From Astropecten irregularis (lineage: Eukaryota > Echinodermata > Asteroidea > Paxillosida > Astropectinidae): DNA of 64,000 bases. Within the stretch, counting starts at the first letter, position 1; each line of letters begins with the position of its first letter. This document shows, piece by piece, positions 1 to 10,225 of the stretch. A program made the position numbers and the translations under genes. The notes below the pieces were generated by a model that worked only from the letters and a program-made list of their open reading frames with translations, had not been told where the DNA came from and ran no database searches. The stretch is from positions 7,874,001 through 7,938,000 of the forward strand of contig OZ020244.1 in NCBI GenBank assembly GCA_963971285.1, given 5' to 3'.

Positions 1-2
1 TC

Positions 3-2519
3 ATTTGCCAAGATGATAAACACACAGTTAAAGTTGGTGAGCCAGGCTTTCCGGTTTCAGCGGTCGAAAGAGGCAAACGGGTCATTGTTGGGCTTCATCA
101 GTCGATGGAAGTTGGCGATCATGATTTTACAAAGTTTTCTTTGTCGCCCTCAGTTACTTTCGATGCAAATATCCCAGAGGAGGTAGATGGGAGCTTCTAC
201 ACTGGACAGGTGCATGTTGGTCTGAAAGAGAACTGTTTTGAACCATCTTCTGCTGCAAGACATGCATGCGAGTTGAACGAGACTTTGAAGCAGGAAGGCA
301 AGACTAATCCTGTTGAATGCCATTACCATGACGGTGGTCCTGACCACAATATTCGCTATCCCAGGACCCAGCTGGTACAAATGGCATATTTTCTGGAGAG
401 AAACCTGGACCAGTTGATCTTAGTGCAGACGCCACCCAATCACAGTTGGAAGAACCCGGCCGAAAGAGTCATGTCCAACTTAAACCTTGGACTGCAAGGT
501 GTTGGTGTTGTAAGGAAGAAGATGGCCACAATGGAGGACAAGATAAAGTCTGCAAATAACATGAAAGCCATCAGGGAATTGGCCAAAAAGGAACCAGGAA
601 TCAAAGAGGAAGTAAAAGATTCAATTCAGCAACCCAAGATTCTTCTAGGAAACGTTTTCTCACGACTCCAGCTCAAAGGACAAAACTTCAAAGTGTTTAC
701 TGCAGCATCTAGTGATGACATGATCAAGCTAGTGGAAAAAGTGAAGAAGATCGATGAGGATTTTGATTGCACCATTCTTTTGGATTCTTCCAAACCTTGC
801 AAGCTAACTAAGAAGATGAAGGACTTTATGGCCAAACATTGTGTGAGCGGGCATTATCAACTGAGCATTAAGAAATGTGGATCAGATGACTGTGTGTGTG
901 GACCTCCAAGAACTTCCCCAGACATCTTTGCTGAGCTTCATCACCTGCCATTCCCCATTCCACAGCAAGGGAAATACCAACACTTTGAGGTAAGAACAAC
1001 TTTAACAAATTCCATATTACTTCAAACATCACTTATCACAAATTTAAAGGACTGTCATTCTCGTGTAGTGAGAAGAGAAGTTTATTGCAGACATTCAGCG
1101 ATAAGTAACTGTCAATGTTAATAATAACAAAAGCAATTGTTGACATGTCCTTTTGATGTGATATGTTATATTTGTTGTAATCAACATTTTGCTTAAATAC
1201 TTTTCCTTCTTTTTATACAGCAATTAGTGCACACAACCTACAAACTGTACACATTCTCCTCCAACCTTCTATTGTTAACACACATGTAGTCCTTAAAAAG
1301 ATTACAACGGAGATATCCACAAATTGTCTTAGCCTACAATCTTTGCCATCAAAAAGCTGGGACATTTGGAACTCCCTGCTCCCCAAAATTAATGTTGCAG
1401 TTGGACAACACAGATGGTGCTGTTTGCTCGTTGCATTCACAGCAATACAACATTTATAAAGGTTAAGTTGGAGGGATGGGGAGGGGTGTTCCTGAATAAA
1501 GAGAGTGTGTAATTAAAGATAGTGTCCTGATTTTTCTGCCCAAGATTGTAGATTGAAGACTCAAAATACCAATTTTGATGTTGTACATTTCAGGACCTGT
1601 ATGGTAAGGAAGGCAACAAGGAAGAGAGACACGTTCCAAGTAAGCTACAGAGAGCAGCACAGAAGCATATGATGCCATTTTCCCCATCATCAAATAAAGC
1701 CAGCAATGTGAAAGTGGTTGTGCAGGTATGTAGGCTTTTTTAATGTTGCTTGTTACGTTCCACACAACAGACTACGACTACCTAAGCATTGGGGATTTAC
1801 TCTGTCATCTTCATGAGGTGGTTCTTGGATTTTAATAAAGAAAAATAAACCAGCATCATACTCATTTTCTTTAATAATCAGGCAAATTTTCTTATGTATT
1901 TATCTTATGCTCCAATGCTTAAATAGTTTCGGACCCTTTGTTAGTTTGTTAGGGGCATGGTTTTGTGTGGTCTAGCTTTGACATCGAATGTCAAAACTAC
2001 TATCAAAGTTCATCAGGCAGTCGCACAAGACCCTTTCAGCCAACAAAAACTTAAAAGCAATTGAAATGCAGGGTTAGTATCAAAGTAAACCTTGAATAAG
2101 CTAAAAAAAATGAACAATTTCTTATACATCCATACATCTTTACTCTTTCTCTGCAGTGTGAAGAATGCCTCAAGTGGAGGGTATGCTACGCAGCACGAGT
2201 TCTCAAGGGGAACCAGAAGCAGCAGCTGGAGCATGAATTGGACACGCTATCATACTCGTGTGGTTCGTACTTCCAAGACATCGATACTGATGATGATGAG
2301 GATTCCATCTTCAACTACGTCTACGTGAATGATAAGCTGACCTGCGACATGCCGATTGAAGCAGCGTATTTTGTGGTTTTCAGTGACCATCTGTGCTTTT
2401 ATTGTGGCTCTGAACACAACTTGGAATCAAACGAGAAACAGGATCCACTATGTGACATCTGCAAAGCCAGCGGCAAACAACCCCACAGAAAGAACACAAG
2501 AGCTTTTGTTCCTCGTTAG
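3..2519 (+). CDS. Spliced DDE-like (transposase-derived?) protein, 3' part of gene
   Basis: Three exons fit one continuous frame: 3-989 (donor gag|gtaag), 1594-1725 (tttcag|gac to cag|gtatg) and 2157-2519 (ctgcag|tgt to a TAG stop); all junctions are phase 0. The frame is already open at base 3, so the N-terminus lies outside the window. The first exon carries three acidic blocks in the order of an RNase H-fold DDE nuclease: CQDD near the window start, DGGPDHN near 331-351, and NPAERVM near 454-474 preceded by PPNHSW. The third exon begins with a CEEC cysteine pair and adds further CxxC pairs (CFYCG, CDIC), suggesting a zinc-binding C-terminus. No transposon ends are visible, so it may be an unclassified DNA transposon gene or a domesticated copy. 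The DDE reading is inference from motif order; the exon structure is directly supported. Confidence 0.7.
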
Positions 2520-3105
2520 ACTGCTTTCATATAACTTTGGATTTGGTGAATGAAGGTCATACCAGCAATAGCTATTATTTAAATCCAGGGGAGAGGGTCC
2601 CTATTTGCGATATTGTCCATTTTGCCAAAAGCCGCATCGGTGCTTATGAACGAAGCTTTACGGTATACATTGTTTAACTTTTTGGCTGTTCTGCTGTTCA
2701 TCTGTATAAAAGGGAAATAATGTAGTATTAAAAGGATTCAAGATATACATGTATGAAAATCACATATTTTCTACTTTATTGTTTCATTGTCACTATATGG
2801 GGTTCATGAATAGAAAGCTATCTCACTTATTAGTCCAAGCGGTGATTTGAAAGAACAATAATATTGCCCAAAACGAACTGCCAGCCATCTTGCCATTTTA
2901 TTTTGATAAAATGGGCCGGGCGGCCATTTTGGGAAAAAAAAAAAAAAAAAAAAAAAGGGCCTCCTCCTTCCTTTTTTCAAAAAGGCAGGACGCTAAACAT
3001 GTTTTTTTTTTACTTTGCCTTATTTGTATCCAATAAGTTAACTCTTGGAGGATTTAATCCTTTTTCCATAAAGGTCATCAGTGGAATTCTTTCCGTGGTG
3101 GGCCT
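2520..3105. other. Non-coding stretch with a 23-base poly-A run
   Basis: No gene is visible. A homopolymer of 23 A lies at 2934-2956, next to a short imperfect palindrome around a GGGCCGGGCGGCC core. A 19-base segment at 2610-2628 (ATATTGTCCATTTTGCCAA) is repeated exactly inside the left arm of the inverted repeat near 8.6 kb, so part of this stretch is old repeat sequence. Confidence 0.5.
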
Positions 3106-3150
3106 ACCCAGCTTCTACTCACCTAAATGGTAGGTGATTAGAAGCTGGGT
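3106..3150. repeat. 45-nt near-perfect hairpin
   Basis: ACCCAGCTTCTA-C-TCACCTA (3106-3125) and TAGGTGA-T-TAGAAGCTGGGT (3131-3150) are inverse complements with one mismatch and a 5-base loop. It is probably a foldback repeat end; no coding or regulatory role can be read from it. Confidence 0.75.
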
Positions 3151-3195
3151 ACCAGCAAACCTGTTTACGCCAGATGTTTTTTTAAAGCTATTTTT

Positions 3196-3219
3196 TAGGT
3201 CCTGTAGTTACTCGGACTA
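3196..3219 (+). repeat. Fragment matching the terminus of the 17.4-18.1 kb foldback element
   Basis: The 24 bases ending in GTAGTTACTCGGACTA closely match the right terminus of the foldback element (18029-18051, ending CTAGTTACTCGGACTA). A mirror-image left terminus is not obvious upstream. Bases 3220-4010 beyond it hold no recognisable gene. Confidence 0.5.
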
Positions 3220-4009
3220 TGCCTACATGTTCTCTACACAGGAACTAGGCACAAAGTTTCAAACTCTGCCAAGTGCCAATACAACTAGCTAGATTTAGGT
3301 TAATTAATCTTTTTTCATGCAAATCATGTTTGGGTGAATTGTTTGTTTAAAGTTGGACTCCTCATGTTGAATATGTCAAGACAAAGGTTACTTTTGTGAG
3401 CTTGTTATTTGCAATTGTGTCTCAAAAAGCTACCTGAAAACTTTGCAAGCTTAGAATGCCAACTTAAGATGTAACTGTTGTACTGACTACTGTTTGGTAT
3501 ATTCGATTCATATATCTCACAAGGAACAAAATGTTTCAACTCTGAATACAGCTGCACAGACTGATAGATAATTCTGAAGTGTGACATTCTAGCACCATCA
3601 TCTGAAGTATTGCTAAACTTAATTTGCTACCAAAAAGCTATTCTTGTTTACATGTATCAATAAAATATGGGTCCTAAGGACCCCTTCATACATGACTATT
3701 TATCAAGTCATGGAAACAGATACCGGGAGTCCATTCGCATAACAATATAGCCACTGTTTTATTCAAGTGATTTCTTGAATACTTAACTTGATCGCGTAAT
3801 TTGTTTGCTTTACACATGTAAATTAATTACTCGATTTTTATGTTTTTTTAATCCTCAGGATAAAACACAGGATGAAATTCAAAGTCCAGTGCCACTCAAA
3901 ACGTGAGTTCCATAAAATGCGTACGATAAATGCGAGTATTAAAATCAATTTATATTCATGATTTACTGCGGTACCCGCCGTGATATTGGATTCGATTCAC
4001 CCCACTGAC

Positions 4010-4100
4010 CTTAGCTAGCTGGGTGGTCTAGCTGTATGGCATCTGCACTAGTAAGCACGAGGTCGAATCCCACCTGAGCCAGCACGTAATTTTTTCACGT
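4010..4100 (+). repeat. tRNA-derived SINE (head region)
   Basis: TGGTCTAGCTG at 4024-4034 fits the RNA polymerase III A-box consensus. GGTCGAATCC at 4061-4070 is a B box one T short of GGTTCGANTCC. The spacing is that of a tRNA, and the whole reads as a degenerate tRNA. The gypsy element at 4180 is inserted shortly downstream of it. Boundaries are approximate. Confidence 0.5.
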
Positions 4101-4179
4101 GCACTCACAGGCATTGAGTATACAGTGCTCATCTATGTATTGGGTGAAGGGCAAGCCTACATGTAATTTGCATATTATC

Positions 4180-4352
4180 TGTTGTGTTTCATTGTTTATG
4201 TAACTGGCCCGTTTTGGCCTATAGAGGGCGCACTTTATATTTACACCGTAACCATGCTGTTTTGGCATCCATGTTGGATTCGTTACGAAATACAGAGTTT
4301 GCTCTTCGTAAATCTGCTCCAGTTCATTTGTATATTCTGAGTGTACATAACA
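4180..4352 (+). repeat. 5' LTR of the first gypsy element (173 bp)
   Basis: TGTT...AACA ends. It is identical to the 3' LTR except that it has one, not two, copies of the 12-mer TTCGTAAATCTG near its 3' part. Confidence 0.95.
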
Positions 4353-4357
4353 TAATT

Positions 4358-4372
4358 TGGCGACGAGAATGG
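4358..4372 (+). promoter_or_regulatory. Primer-binding site, tRNA-Ser(GCU)-like
   Basis: TGGCGACGAGAATGG starts 5 bases after the LTR. It is complementary, with one mismatch, to what I recall of the 3' end of animal tRNA-Ser(GCU) including CCA. The gag-pol start codon (4369) lies inside it. Confidence 0.75.
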
Positions 4373-7300
4373 CTCAGATTCAACTGCCCACGCCTCCTCC
4401 ATTTCTTCCGACACCTGGAGAACCGGCAATCTCGTGGACTCGATGGAAATCATCCTTCGAAACTTACATAATTGCGAGCGGTCTCGACAGTGACACCGTG
4501 ACATGGGCTCGTCGCAGAGCGATCCTGCTGCACTGTCTGGGCACGGAGGGCCCACGTATCTTCGGTCAGTTCGAAGATACTGACACGTACGACGACGCAG
4601 TTCAAGCTCTGGAAAAGTACTTCGGCCCCAAGAAGAGTGTCATGGTGGAGCGTTACACATTTCGCCAACGAGGCCAAGGCAATGGTGAGCCGATCAAGCA
4701 ATTTGTTGTAGCCTTGACCGAACTGGCTGCCACTTGCAACTTTGGGGCATTGACTGAGGACATGATCAGGGATCAAATCATAGAGAAAACCTCCATCCCC
4801 CGCATTCGGGAACGCCTTCTCATGGAGGATGACTCACTAACACTGGACAGAGCCACTAAACTGGCTGTCCAAATCGAATCAGCGCTTTCTGATTCCAAAG
4901 CCATCCGATCACCTGCCCCAACTCAACAGCCTGCAGCTACAACCATGACAGCTCCGGCCCAAGTACAGGGCGTGCGCCCCGGGAGACAACCACAGCGGCA
5001 ATCCAAGGCTACCACTACTGTTCGCGGACCAGACTTCCACTGCTATAACTGTGGGGACAAGTCACACTCTGCAAAGAGTTCCAAATGTCCTGCACGTGGG
5101 AAACAGTGCTCTGCATGTGGCAAAATGAATCACTTTGCCAGTGTCTGCCGCTCATCTCAACAAGAGAACACTCACATTCGCCATGTGGACAATCCCGATG
5201 ACGAACTAAGTATGGTCTACACAGTTAACGACACTACGCATACTGGTTCCGGGAACTTTAAAGACTGTGCACTCACCATTGACGGTAAGCCACTTTGCCT
5301 TCTCATTGATCTTGGGGCGAAAGTCTCTATATTGAGTGAGGCCACTTACAAGCTTCATTTTGCACATCATCCACTTCGCCCAGCAACCTCCGCCCTTCAT
5401 GCATACTCTGACTCCAAAATAGAGGTGTGTGGGGTCATCTCCGTTCCTGTCCAGTATATAGGCATCACATTGGACAGCTTCACGTTTCACGTTGCTAAAG
5501 GCCGAAGCCTTATGGGTGTTGACCTGTTTGACAAGCTTGGCTTCAAGGTGTTCGATCCTGTTGGCACCCCTGTGTACGTGGTGGACATTGACAAGCAGTA
5601 CCCCGCCATATTCTCTGGTTTTGGTGAAATCAGAACCTTCTACCATCGCCCCCGCGTCGACCCATCGGTCAAGCCAGTCACGCAACGACTTCGACGTCTA
5701 CCCTTCGCAGTTCGCGACCAAGTCTCCAACGAACTCCTACGACTCGAATCGCAGGGTATCATCGAGCGCATTGATGCCTCCCCCTGGATCTCCAACTTGG
5801 TCATCGCATGGCGGCGAAATGGAGAAATTCGCCTCTGTGTTGATCTCAAGGAAGTCAACAAAGCCATCGTTCCCGACAAATATCCGCTCCCTACAATCAA
5901 CGAACTGTCGAACGAATTTTACGGCGCCACAGTCTTCTCCAAACTGGACATGCGCAGGAGCTACCTCCAAGTCCCACTCGCAGAGGACAGCAAGCAACTG
6001 ACGGCATTCGTGACACACGACGGTGTGTTCCAGTATCGCCGCATGCCCTACGGACTCTCCTCAGCACCAAGCGCATTCCAAAAGATCGTCACGAGTATGC
6101 TGAGCGGGATTGATGGGGCCATCAATCTACTAGACGACATAGTCGTCCATGGACGGACAATGGATGAGCATGACTCTCGACTACACGCCGTGCTTGCCCG
6201 CCTCACCAAGCACAATATCACGCTGAATGCTGAGAAGTGTGTCTTCGGGGCCCAGGAGATTGATTTCCTTGGTCACAGAGTTTCTGCCCAGGGAGTCAAG
6301 CCTTCACTCGCAAACATGGACGCTATCCTGAAGCTCCAATCCCCTACCAGTGCTAAGGAACTTGCTTCGTTCCTCGGCACCTGCAACTTCTACCTGAAGT
6401 TCGTTCCAGGCTACGCTGAGATTGCAGAACCCCTTCGCATGTTGCTGCGCAAGGACACGCCTTGGGAATGGGGCGACTCCCAAGCCCAAGCGTTTACGAT
6501 GCTAAAGGAGAAAATCACCTCCCCGCCTATCCTCGCACACTTCGACCCCTCAGCTACTACGTTTGTTACTACTGATGCATCTGGCACTGCCCTTGGGGCC
6601 GTGCTGTCTCAACAAGTCAACGGCACCGAGCGCCCTGTAGCCTTCGCTTCTCGCTCGCTCTCTGCAGCAGAACGCAAGTATTCAACAGGAGAACGTGAAG
6701 CACTTGCTTGCATCTACGCCTGCGAACACTGGCACGTCTACCTGTATGGCAGAATGTTCACTCTGCGTACAGACCATCAAGCGCTCACCACTCTCCTCGC
6801 AACTACAGGCTCTGGCCACAGACCTCTGCGTATCAGCCGTTGGTCAGACCGACTCCACCAGTACAACTTCACAGTGCAGTACATTTCCGGTGCTCGTAAC
6901 CATGTTGCCGACATGCTCAGCCGTCTGACGCCAGCTTCGGACACTAACGCTGACTCACACAATGGGGATGACAGTTATGTCATGTCGCTCATGTCCAGTT
7001 CCCTGAGCACCCTTGTATCATGTGAGGAACTTAAATCCGCCTCACTGGACGACGGCATTCTCCAGCAGGTGTGCCACTCAGTGCAGACTGCGTGGCCAAA
7101 ACAACTCGCGGAAGAACTCAAACCATTCTACAGACTTCGCGATGAACTGTCTGTTTGGAATGATTGTTGCCTCGCACGTGGGGACAGAGCAGTAATCCCT
7201 ACCACTTTGCAGCACCGGGTTGTGGCACTTGCCCACGATGGACACCCTGGTATTGTTCGCATGAAGCAACGCTGCAGAGATGCAGTATGGTGGCCTGCAA

Positions 7301-8328
7301 TTGACACCCACATCGAACAGTACGTGAAGCACTGTGAAGCATGTCACCTGAGCGAGAAAGCCATCAAGATAAATCCAGCCCCACTCCAACCCATCCCATG
7401 GCCGCAACAACCATGGCAACAGCTTCAGCTGGATATCTTCGGCCCTGTTGAAGCCGCCCCGGCTAGCCAGCGTTTCCTCGTTGTGATCCACGACCTACAC
7501 TCAAAATGGCCAGAAATCGCCACAACGAGCACGGTCACTTCTGCCACTGTGATCAATATCCTTCAGCGAATGTTCACCAAATGGGGCCTTCCTGAAGTCA
7601 TCATCACCGATAATGGCCCACAATTCATTTCTGATGAGTTCAACGCCTTCCTTACCAGCCATGGTGTTGAGCACCGTCTGACAGCTCGATACAACCCACA
7701 GAGTAACGGTGGTGTCGAGCGCTTCAACCGCGTCATCAAGGACGGCTTGAAAGCCAATCTGGCTGCCGGCCTAAAGTTCGACGAGGCCATCCAAACCATC
7801 CTTCGCACCTATCGCTCAACCAAACACTCGCTGACGGGGAAAACACCCGCTGAGCTCATGATAGGCCGCAACCTTCGCCTTCCACTAGACGTGCTCAAAC
7901 CCCCAGTCAAGCCAAGCACCAAGATAGCAGCCCAGGCATCGGCCATCGCTAAACGCCAGCAGAAAACCAAGGCCTACACCGACACCAAGCGTCATGCTCA
8001 GACACCAAAGTTCCAGACTGGTGACTGGGTTAGGGTTCGACGCCCAAATCGTAGCCACAAGCTTGCTTCTTCACTCTCCAAGCCGATGCAGATTGCACGC
8101 CAGTTCAGCCCTAGCACTTACCAGCTCAGTGACGGCACGCGTTGGAACACTCGTCGACTCATTCCATCCTATGCACCCTCAGTTCACCAGGATGACATTC
8201 CCAACATGCCATTCTGTTTTCCCCCAGATGCTACTGATACCGGAGCTACACCAGTTCAAGCTCCACTCCGCAGATCTCACCGCACTCACGTCCCGCCTCC
8301 TCATCTCAAAGACTTTGACTGTTCATGA
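4369..8328 (+). CDS. Gag-Pol polyprotein of the Ty3/gypsy element
   Basis: One uninterrupted frame of 1319 codons. An upstream TTG at 4357 is in frame, but 4369 is the first ATG. Gag has two zinc knuckles (CYNCGDKSH... near residue 225 and CSACGKMNH... near 247). The protease region reads LIDLGAKVSIL, with Leu at residue 315 where DTG or DSG is expected. Reverse transcriptase has NLLDDIVV (Asp 589 and 590). RNase H has TTDASGTALGAVLS near 736. Integrase has an HHCC finger near 955-990 and D, D, E near 1021, 1081 and 1117 with D-X35-E spacing. The C-terminus carries a WVRVRRPN... module ending in RLIP. Gag and Pol are made as one polyprotein with no frameshift. The protease substitution may make the copy depend on protease supplied in trans. 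Confidence 0.93.
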   Translation: MAQIQLPTPPPFLPTPGEPAISWTRWKSSFETYIIASGLDSDTVTWARRRAILLHCLGTEGPRIFGQFEDTDTYDDAVQALEKYFGPKKSVMVERYTFRQRGQGNGEPIKQFVVALTELAATCNFGALTEDMIRDQIIEKTSIPRIRERLLMEDDSLTLDRATKLAVQIESALSDSKAIRSPAPTQQPAATTMTAPAQVQGVRPGRQPQRQSKATTTVRGPDFHCYNCGDKSHSAKSSKCPARGKQCSACGKMNHFASVCRSSQQENTHIRHVDNPDDELSMVYTVNDTTHTGSGNFKDCALTIDGKPLCLLIDLGAKVSILSEATYKLHFAHHPLRPATSALHAYSDSKIEVCGVISVPVQYIGITLDSFTFHVAKGRSLMGVDLFDKLGFKVFDPVGTPVYVVDIDKQYPAIFSGFGEIRTFYHRPRVDPSVKPVTQRLRRLPFAVRDQVSNELLRLESQGIIERIDASPWISNLVIAWRRNGEIRLCVDLKEVNKAIVPDKYPLPTINELSNEFYGATVFSKLDMRRSYLQVPLAEDSKQLTAFVTHDGVFQYRRMPYGLSSAPSAFQKIVTSMLSGIDGAINLLDDIVVHGRTMDEHDSRLHAVLARLTKHNITLNAEKCVFGAQEIDFLGHRVSAQGVKPSLANMDAILKLQSPTSAKELASFLGTCNFYLKFVPGYAEIAEPLRMLLRKDTPWEWGDSQAQAFTMLKEKITSPPILAHFDPSATTFVTTDASGTALGAVLSQQVNGTERPVAFASRSLSAAERKYSTGEREALACIYACEHWHVYLYGRMFTLRTDHQALTTLLATTGSGHRPLRISRWSDRLHQYNFTVQYISGARNHVADMLSRLTPASDTNADSHNGDDSYVMSLMSSSLSTLVSCEELKSASLDDGILQQVCHSVQTAWPKQLAEELKPFYRLRDELSVWNDCCLARGDRAVIPTTLQHRVVALAHDGHPGIVRMKQRCRDAVWWPAIDTHIEQYVKHCEACHLSEKAIKINPAPLQPIPWPQQPWQQLQLDIFGPVEAAPASQRFLVVIHDLHSKWPEIATTSTVTSATVINILQRMFTKWGLPEVIITDNGPQFISDEFNAFLTSHGVEHRLTARYNPQSNGGVERFNRVIKDGLKANLAAGLKFDEAIQTILRTYRSTKHSLTGKTPAELMIGRNLRLPLDVLKPPVKPSTKIAAQASAIAKRQQKTKAYTDTKRHAQTPKFQTGDWVRVRRPNRSHKLASSLSKPMQIARQFSPSTYQLSDGTRWNTRRLIPSYAPSVHQDDIPNMPFCFPPDATDTGATPVQAPLRRSHRTHVPPPHLKDFDCS

Positions 8329-8340
8329 ATTGGAACTTGC

Positions 8341-8353
8341 AAAGGGGGGGAAA
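8341..8353 (+). promoter_or_regulatory. Polypurine tract
   Basis: AAAGGGGGGGAAA lies two bases before the 3' LTR, the expected plus-strand DNA primer position. Confidence 0.8.
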
Positions 8354-8355
8354 TA

Positions 8356-8540
8356 TGTTGTGTTTCATTGTTTATGTAACTGGCCCGTTTTGGCCTATAG
8401 AGGGCGCACTTTATATTTACACCGTAACCATGCTGTTTTGGCATCCATGTTGGATTCGTTACGAAATACAGAGTTTGCTCTTCGTAAATCTGTTCGTAAA
8501 TCTGCTCCAGTTCATTTGTATATTCTGAGTGTACATAACA
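8356..8540 (+). repeat. 3' LTR of the first gypsy element (185 bp)
   Basis: It matches the 5' LTR throughout but contains a second tandem copy of TTCGTAAATCTG, accounting for all 12 extra bases. Confidence 0.95.
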
Positions 8541-8592
8541 TTATCTATTTCCCAACCAAAAATCATTGAATATTCATTAACCCAAACATTGC

Positions 8593-8638
8593 AAACTGTA
8601 GAATTTCAGTCAGTTATATTGTCCATTTTGCCAAGTAG
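8593..8638 (+). repeat. Left arm of a 3.5-kb-spaced inverted repeat
   Basis: AAACTGTAGAATTTCAGTCA... to CCAAGTAG is the inverse complement of 12046-12086, apart from a 5-base insertion. Weaker similarity continues inward to about 8675. The pair brackets the Myb/SANT gene. No target duplication was found at the ends. Confidence 0.65.
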
Positions 8639-8814
8639 GAACACGCTTTTCGCATACTGGATCTAAAAGAAACATCAGGGGTAATTAGTTGGGTACCCTC
8701 ATAAATAAAGTTCAACGGAAGCAGATTGCCAGGGATTTGGCATTTCTTCCCCCATGAGCTTGAACTATTATTATAATTAACAATGCCGATTCTGTTCTTT
8801 CTTACTTTCAACAG

Positions 8815-9763
8815 GCCAATTACCTGGACTGAGCAAATGAATGTCATGTTGTGTCGGGAAGTGGATTACATAAATCCTTTCAAGTATAAAGAACGAACAA
8901 AGGAAAGGGGAAAATGCTGGGAAGAGGTGGCGGTCAATCTACGCAAGCATGGCTATGATGTCACCCAAAGAAGTGTAAGGGACAAGTTTAAGGCCTTGAG
9001 AGACCAGATAGTAAAACGGAATAACAAAGAAGAGAGGGAAAGTGGTATCGCCCCAGAGCATAGCGACGCTGACAAGGAACTTACACAGATTATTGAGGAC
9101 CTGGTTGAAATACAGAAGGAAACAGATTTAGAGGCAAGAGACCAACAACAGGAGGAAGAGAAAAATAAACTGGACGGGGTCGAGATGAGAAAACGAGCAC
9201 TAGAATCATTCAGTGAGACAGACAAAAGGTGGGTTTTTTATAACATTTCCAAGATTCATGTTTTGAGGGTATAGTCATTGGTGGAAACAAATATAAGGGT
9301 ACAATTTATACAAGAGCTATGGTCTCATCATACTCAGAATCGGCATTATTTCCTGTTTGATTCTTTCTGATGTCAGAATGAAATATGTGTTGTTGTTTTT
9401 TCAGGTTGAAGTCCGTTCTTGCTGAAAAAATTGGACATGGACAGAGAAATTAAAGAGAGGGAGTTTTAGCTGAAGAGGGAGGAGGCCCAGAAAAGGCAAC
9501 AATATGAAGAAAGAAGACTAGACAGAGAAGAAAGAGAGGAGGAAAGGAGGAGACAAGATGAAGAAAGAAGACGAGAGAGGGAAGCAATAGAGGAAGAGAG
9601 AAGGAGGCGGGATGGGGAAATGAGGCGAGAGAGAGAAGAAAGGGAGGAGGCGATAAGAAGACAAGATGAGGCAGAGAGACAAAGGAGGATGGATCTGTTC
9701 CACCAACAGTTGATGCAACAAAACCAGATGATTATGATGATGCTAAAAAAACATAACCAATAA
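8815..9763 (+). pseudogene. Myb/SANT-like DNA-binding protein with coiled-coil tail (broken)
   Basis: Exon 8815-9228 (after tttcaacag; donor aaaag|gtggg) encodes a Trp-rich helical region (TWTEQMN, GKCWEEVA, VRDKFKALRDQ) like the Myb/SANT-like domain of transposon-linked proteins, then an acidic Gln/Glu-rich stretch. A second exon starts at 9405 after tttttcag. In the joined frame it stops at TAA 9451. The neighbouring frame carries a long Arg/Glu-rich coiled coil ending LMQQNQMIMMMLKKHNQ at 9763, but has its own TAG near 9467. One indel in an A-run plus one stop explain this, so the gene is dead or wrongly spliced. Such genes partner PIF/Harbinger transposases, and one lies convergent at 14.0-16.9 kb. 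The first coding exon was not found. Confidence 0.6.
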
Positions 9764-10225
9764 AGCCTTTAGATGCACATTTTAAGTGCTGCTACTTGCA
9801 GTTTATTCCTTCCAAATGATTTTCTTGCTATTTTTTCAAATTAAGCTGTTGTATTTCAGTTATTCTGTAGTTTACCAGTTTGGGAAAAGTGTTCTGCTCC
9901 CCTAGTTCCTTTATTAAGTAAAATAATGGCAACCTAATGATTGTCAATAATGTTGTAATTGCTGTCTTAACCATACCTCAGATTCCAATAGCTGCTGTTG
10001 GATTTCCTCAGATTGAGTCAAAGTACATTTTTATCACATACTGTGCAATTGTAACCCAAAACGATATAACATTAACCCCTCTTTATTCATAATCACTCTG
10101 TCTCACTTTTGGCTGTTTTAGGAGTTAAAAGAATCTTGTTACTAACAGATATTTTGACTTGTTGCCTTTATTTAACTTGATGTTCTGATCCATGCTGTTA
10201 ACATTTAAATGGAATCTTCCATTAT
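9764..10225. other. Non-coding, nothing recognised
   Basis: AT-rich sequence after the Myb-like gene. I see no open frame, repeat structure or RNA gene. Confidence 0.5.

Larger units (their letters stand above)
4180..8540 (+). mobile_element. Complete Ty3/gypsy LTR retrotransposon (Mag/SURL-like)
   Basis: LTRs 4180-4352 and 8356-8540 begin TGTTGTG and end CATAACA. The direct repeat TTATC lies immediately outside both ends (4175-4179 and 8541-8545), a 5-bp target duplication. A primer-binding site follows the 5' LTR, a polypurine run precedes the 3' LTR, and a single gag-pol frame fills the interior. LTR identity is complete except for one 12-bp tandem duplication, so insertion was recent. 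Domain order PR-RT-RH-IN and a tRNA-Ser-type primer site are typical of the Mag lineage, which includes the sea urchin SURL elements. Confidence 0.95.

Noticed and set aside
4357-4368. Earlier in-frame start (TTG) for the gypsy polyprotein
   Set aside because: Not an ATG, and it falls inside the primer-binding site; ATG 4369 is the first proper start.
5206-5685. 159-codon minus-strand frame within the gypsy pol gene
   Set aside because: Antisense shadow of a strongly supported coding region; no recognisable domain.
9518-9721. Leu/Ser/Pro-rich minus-strand frame
   Set aside because: Antisense of the Arg/Glu-rich coiled-coil repeat.
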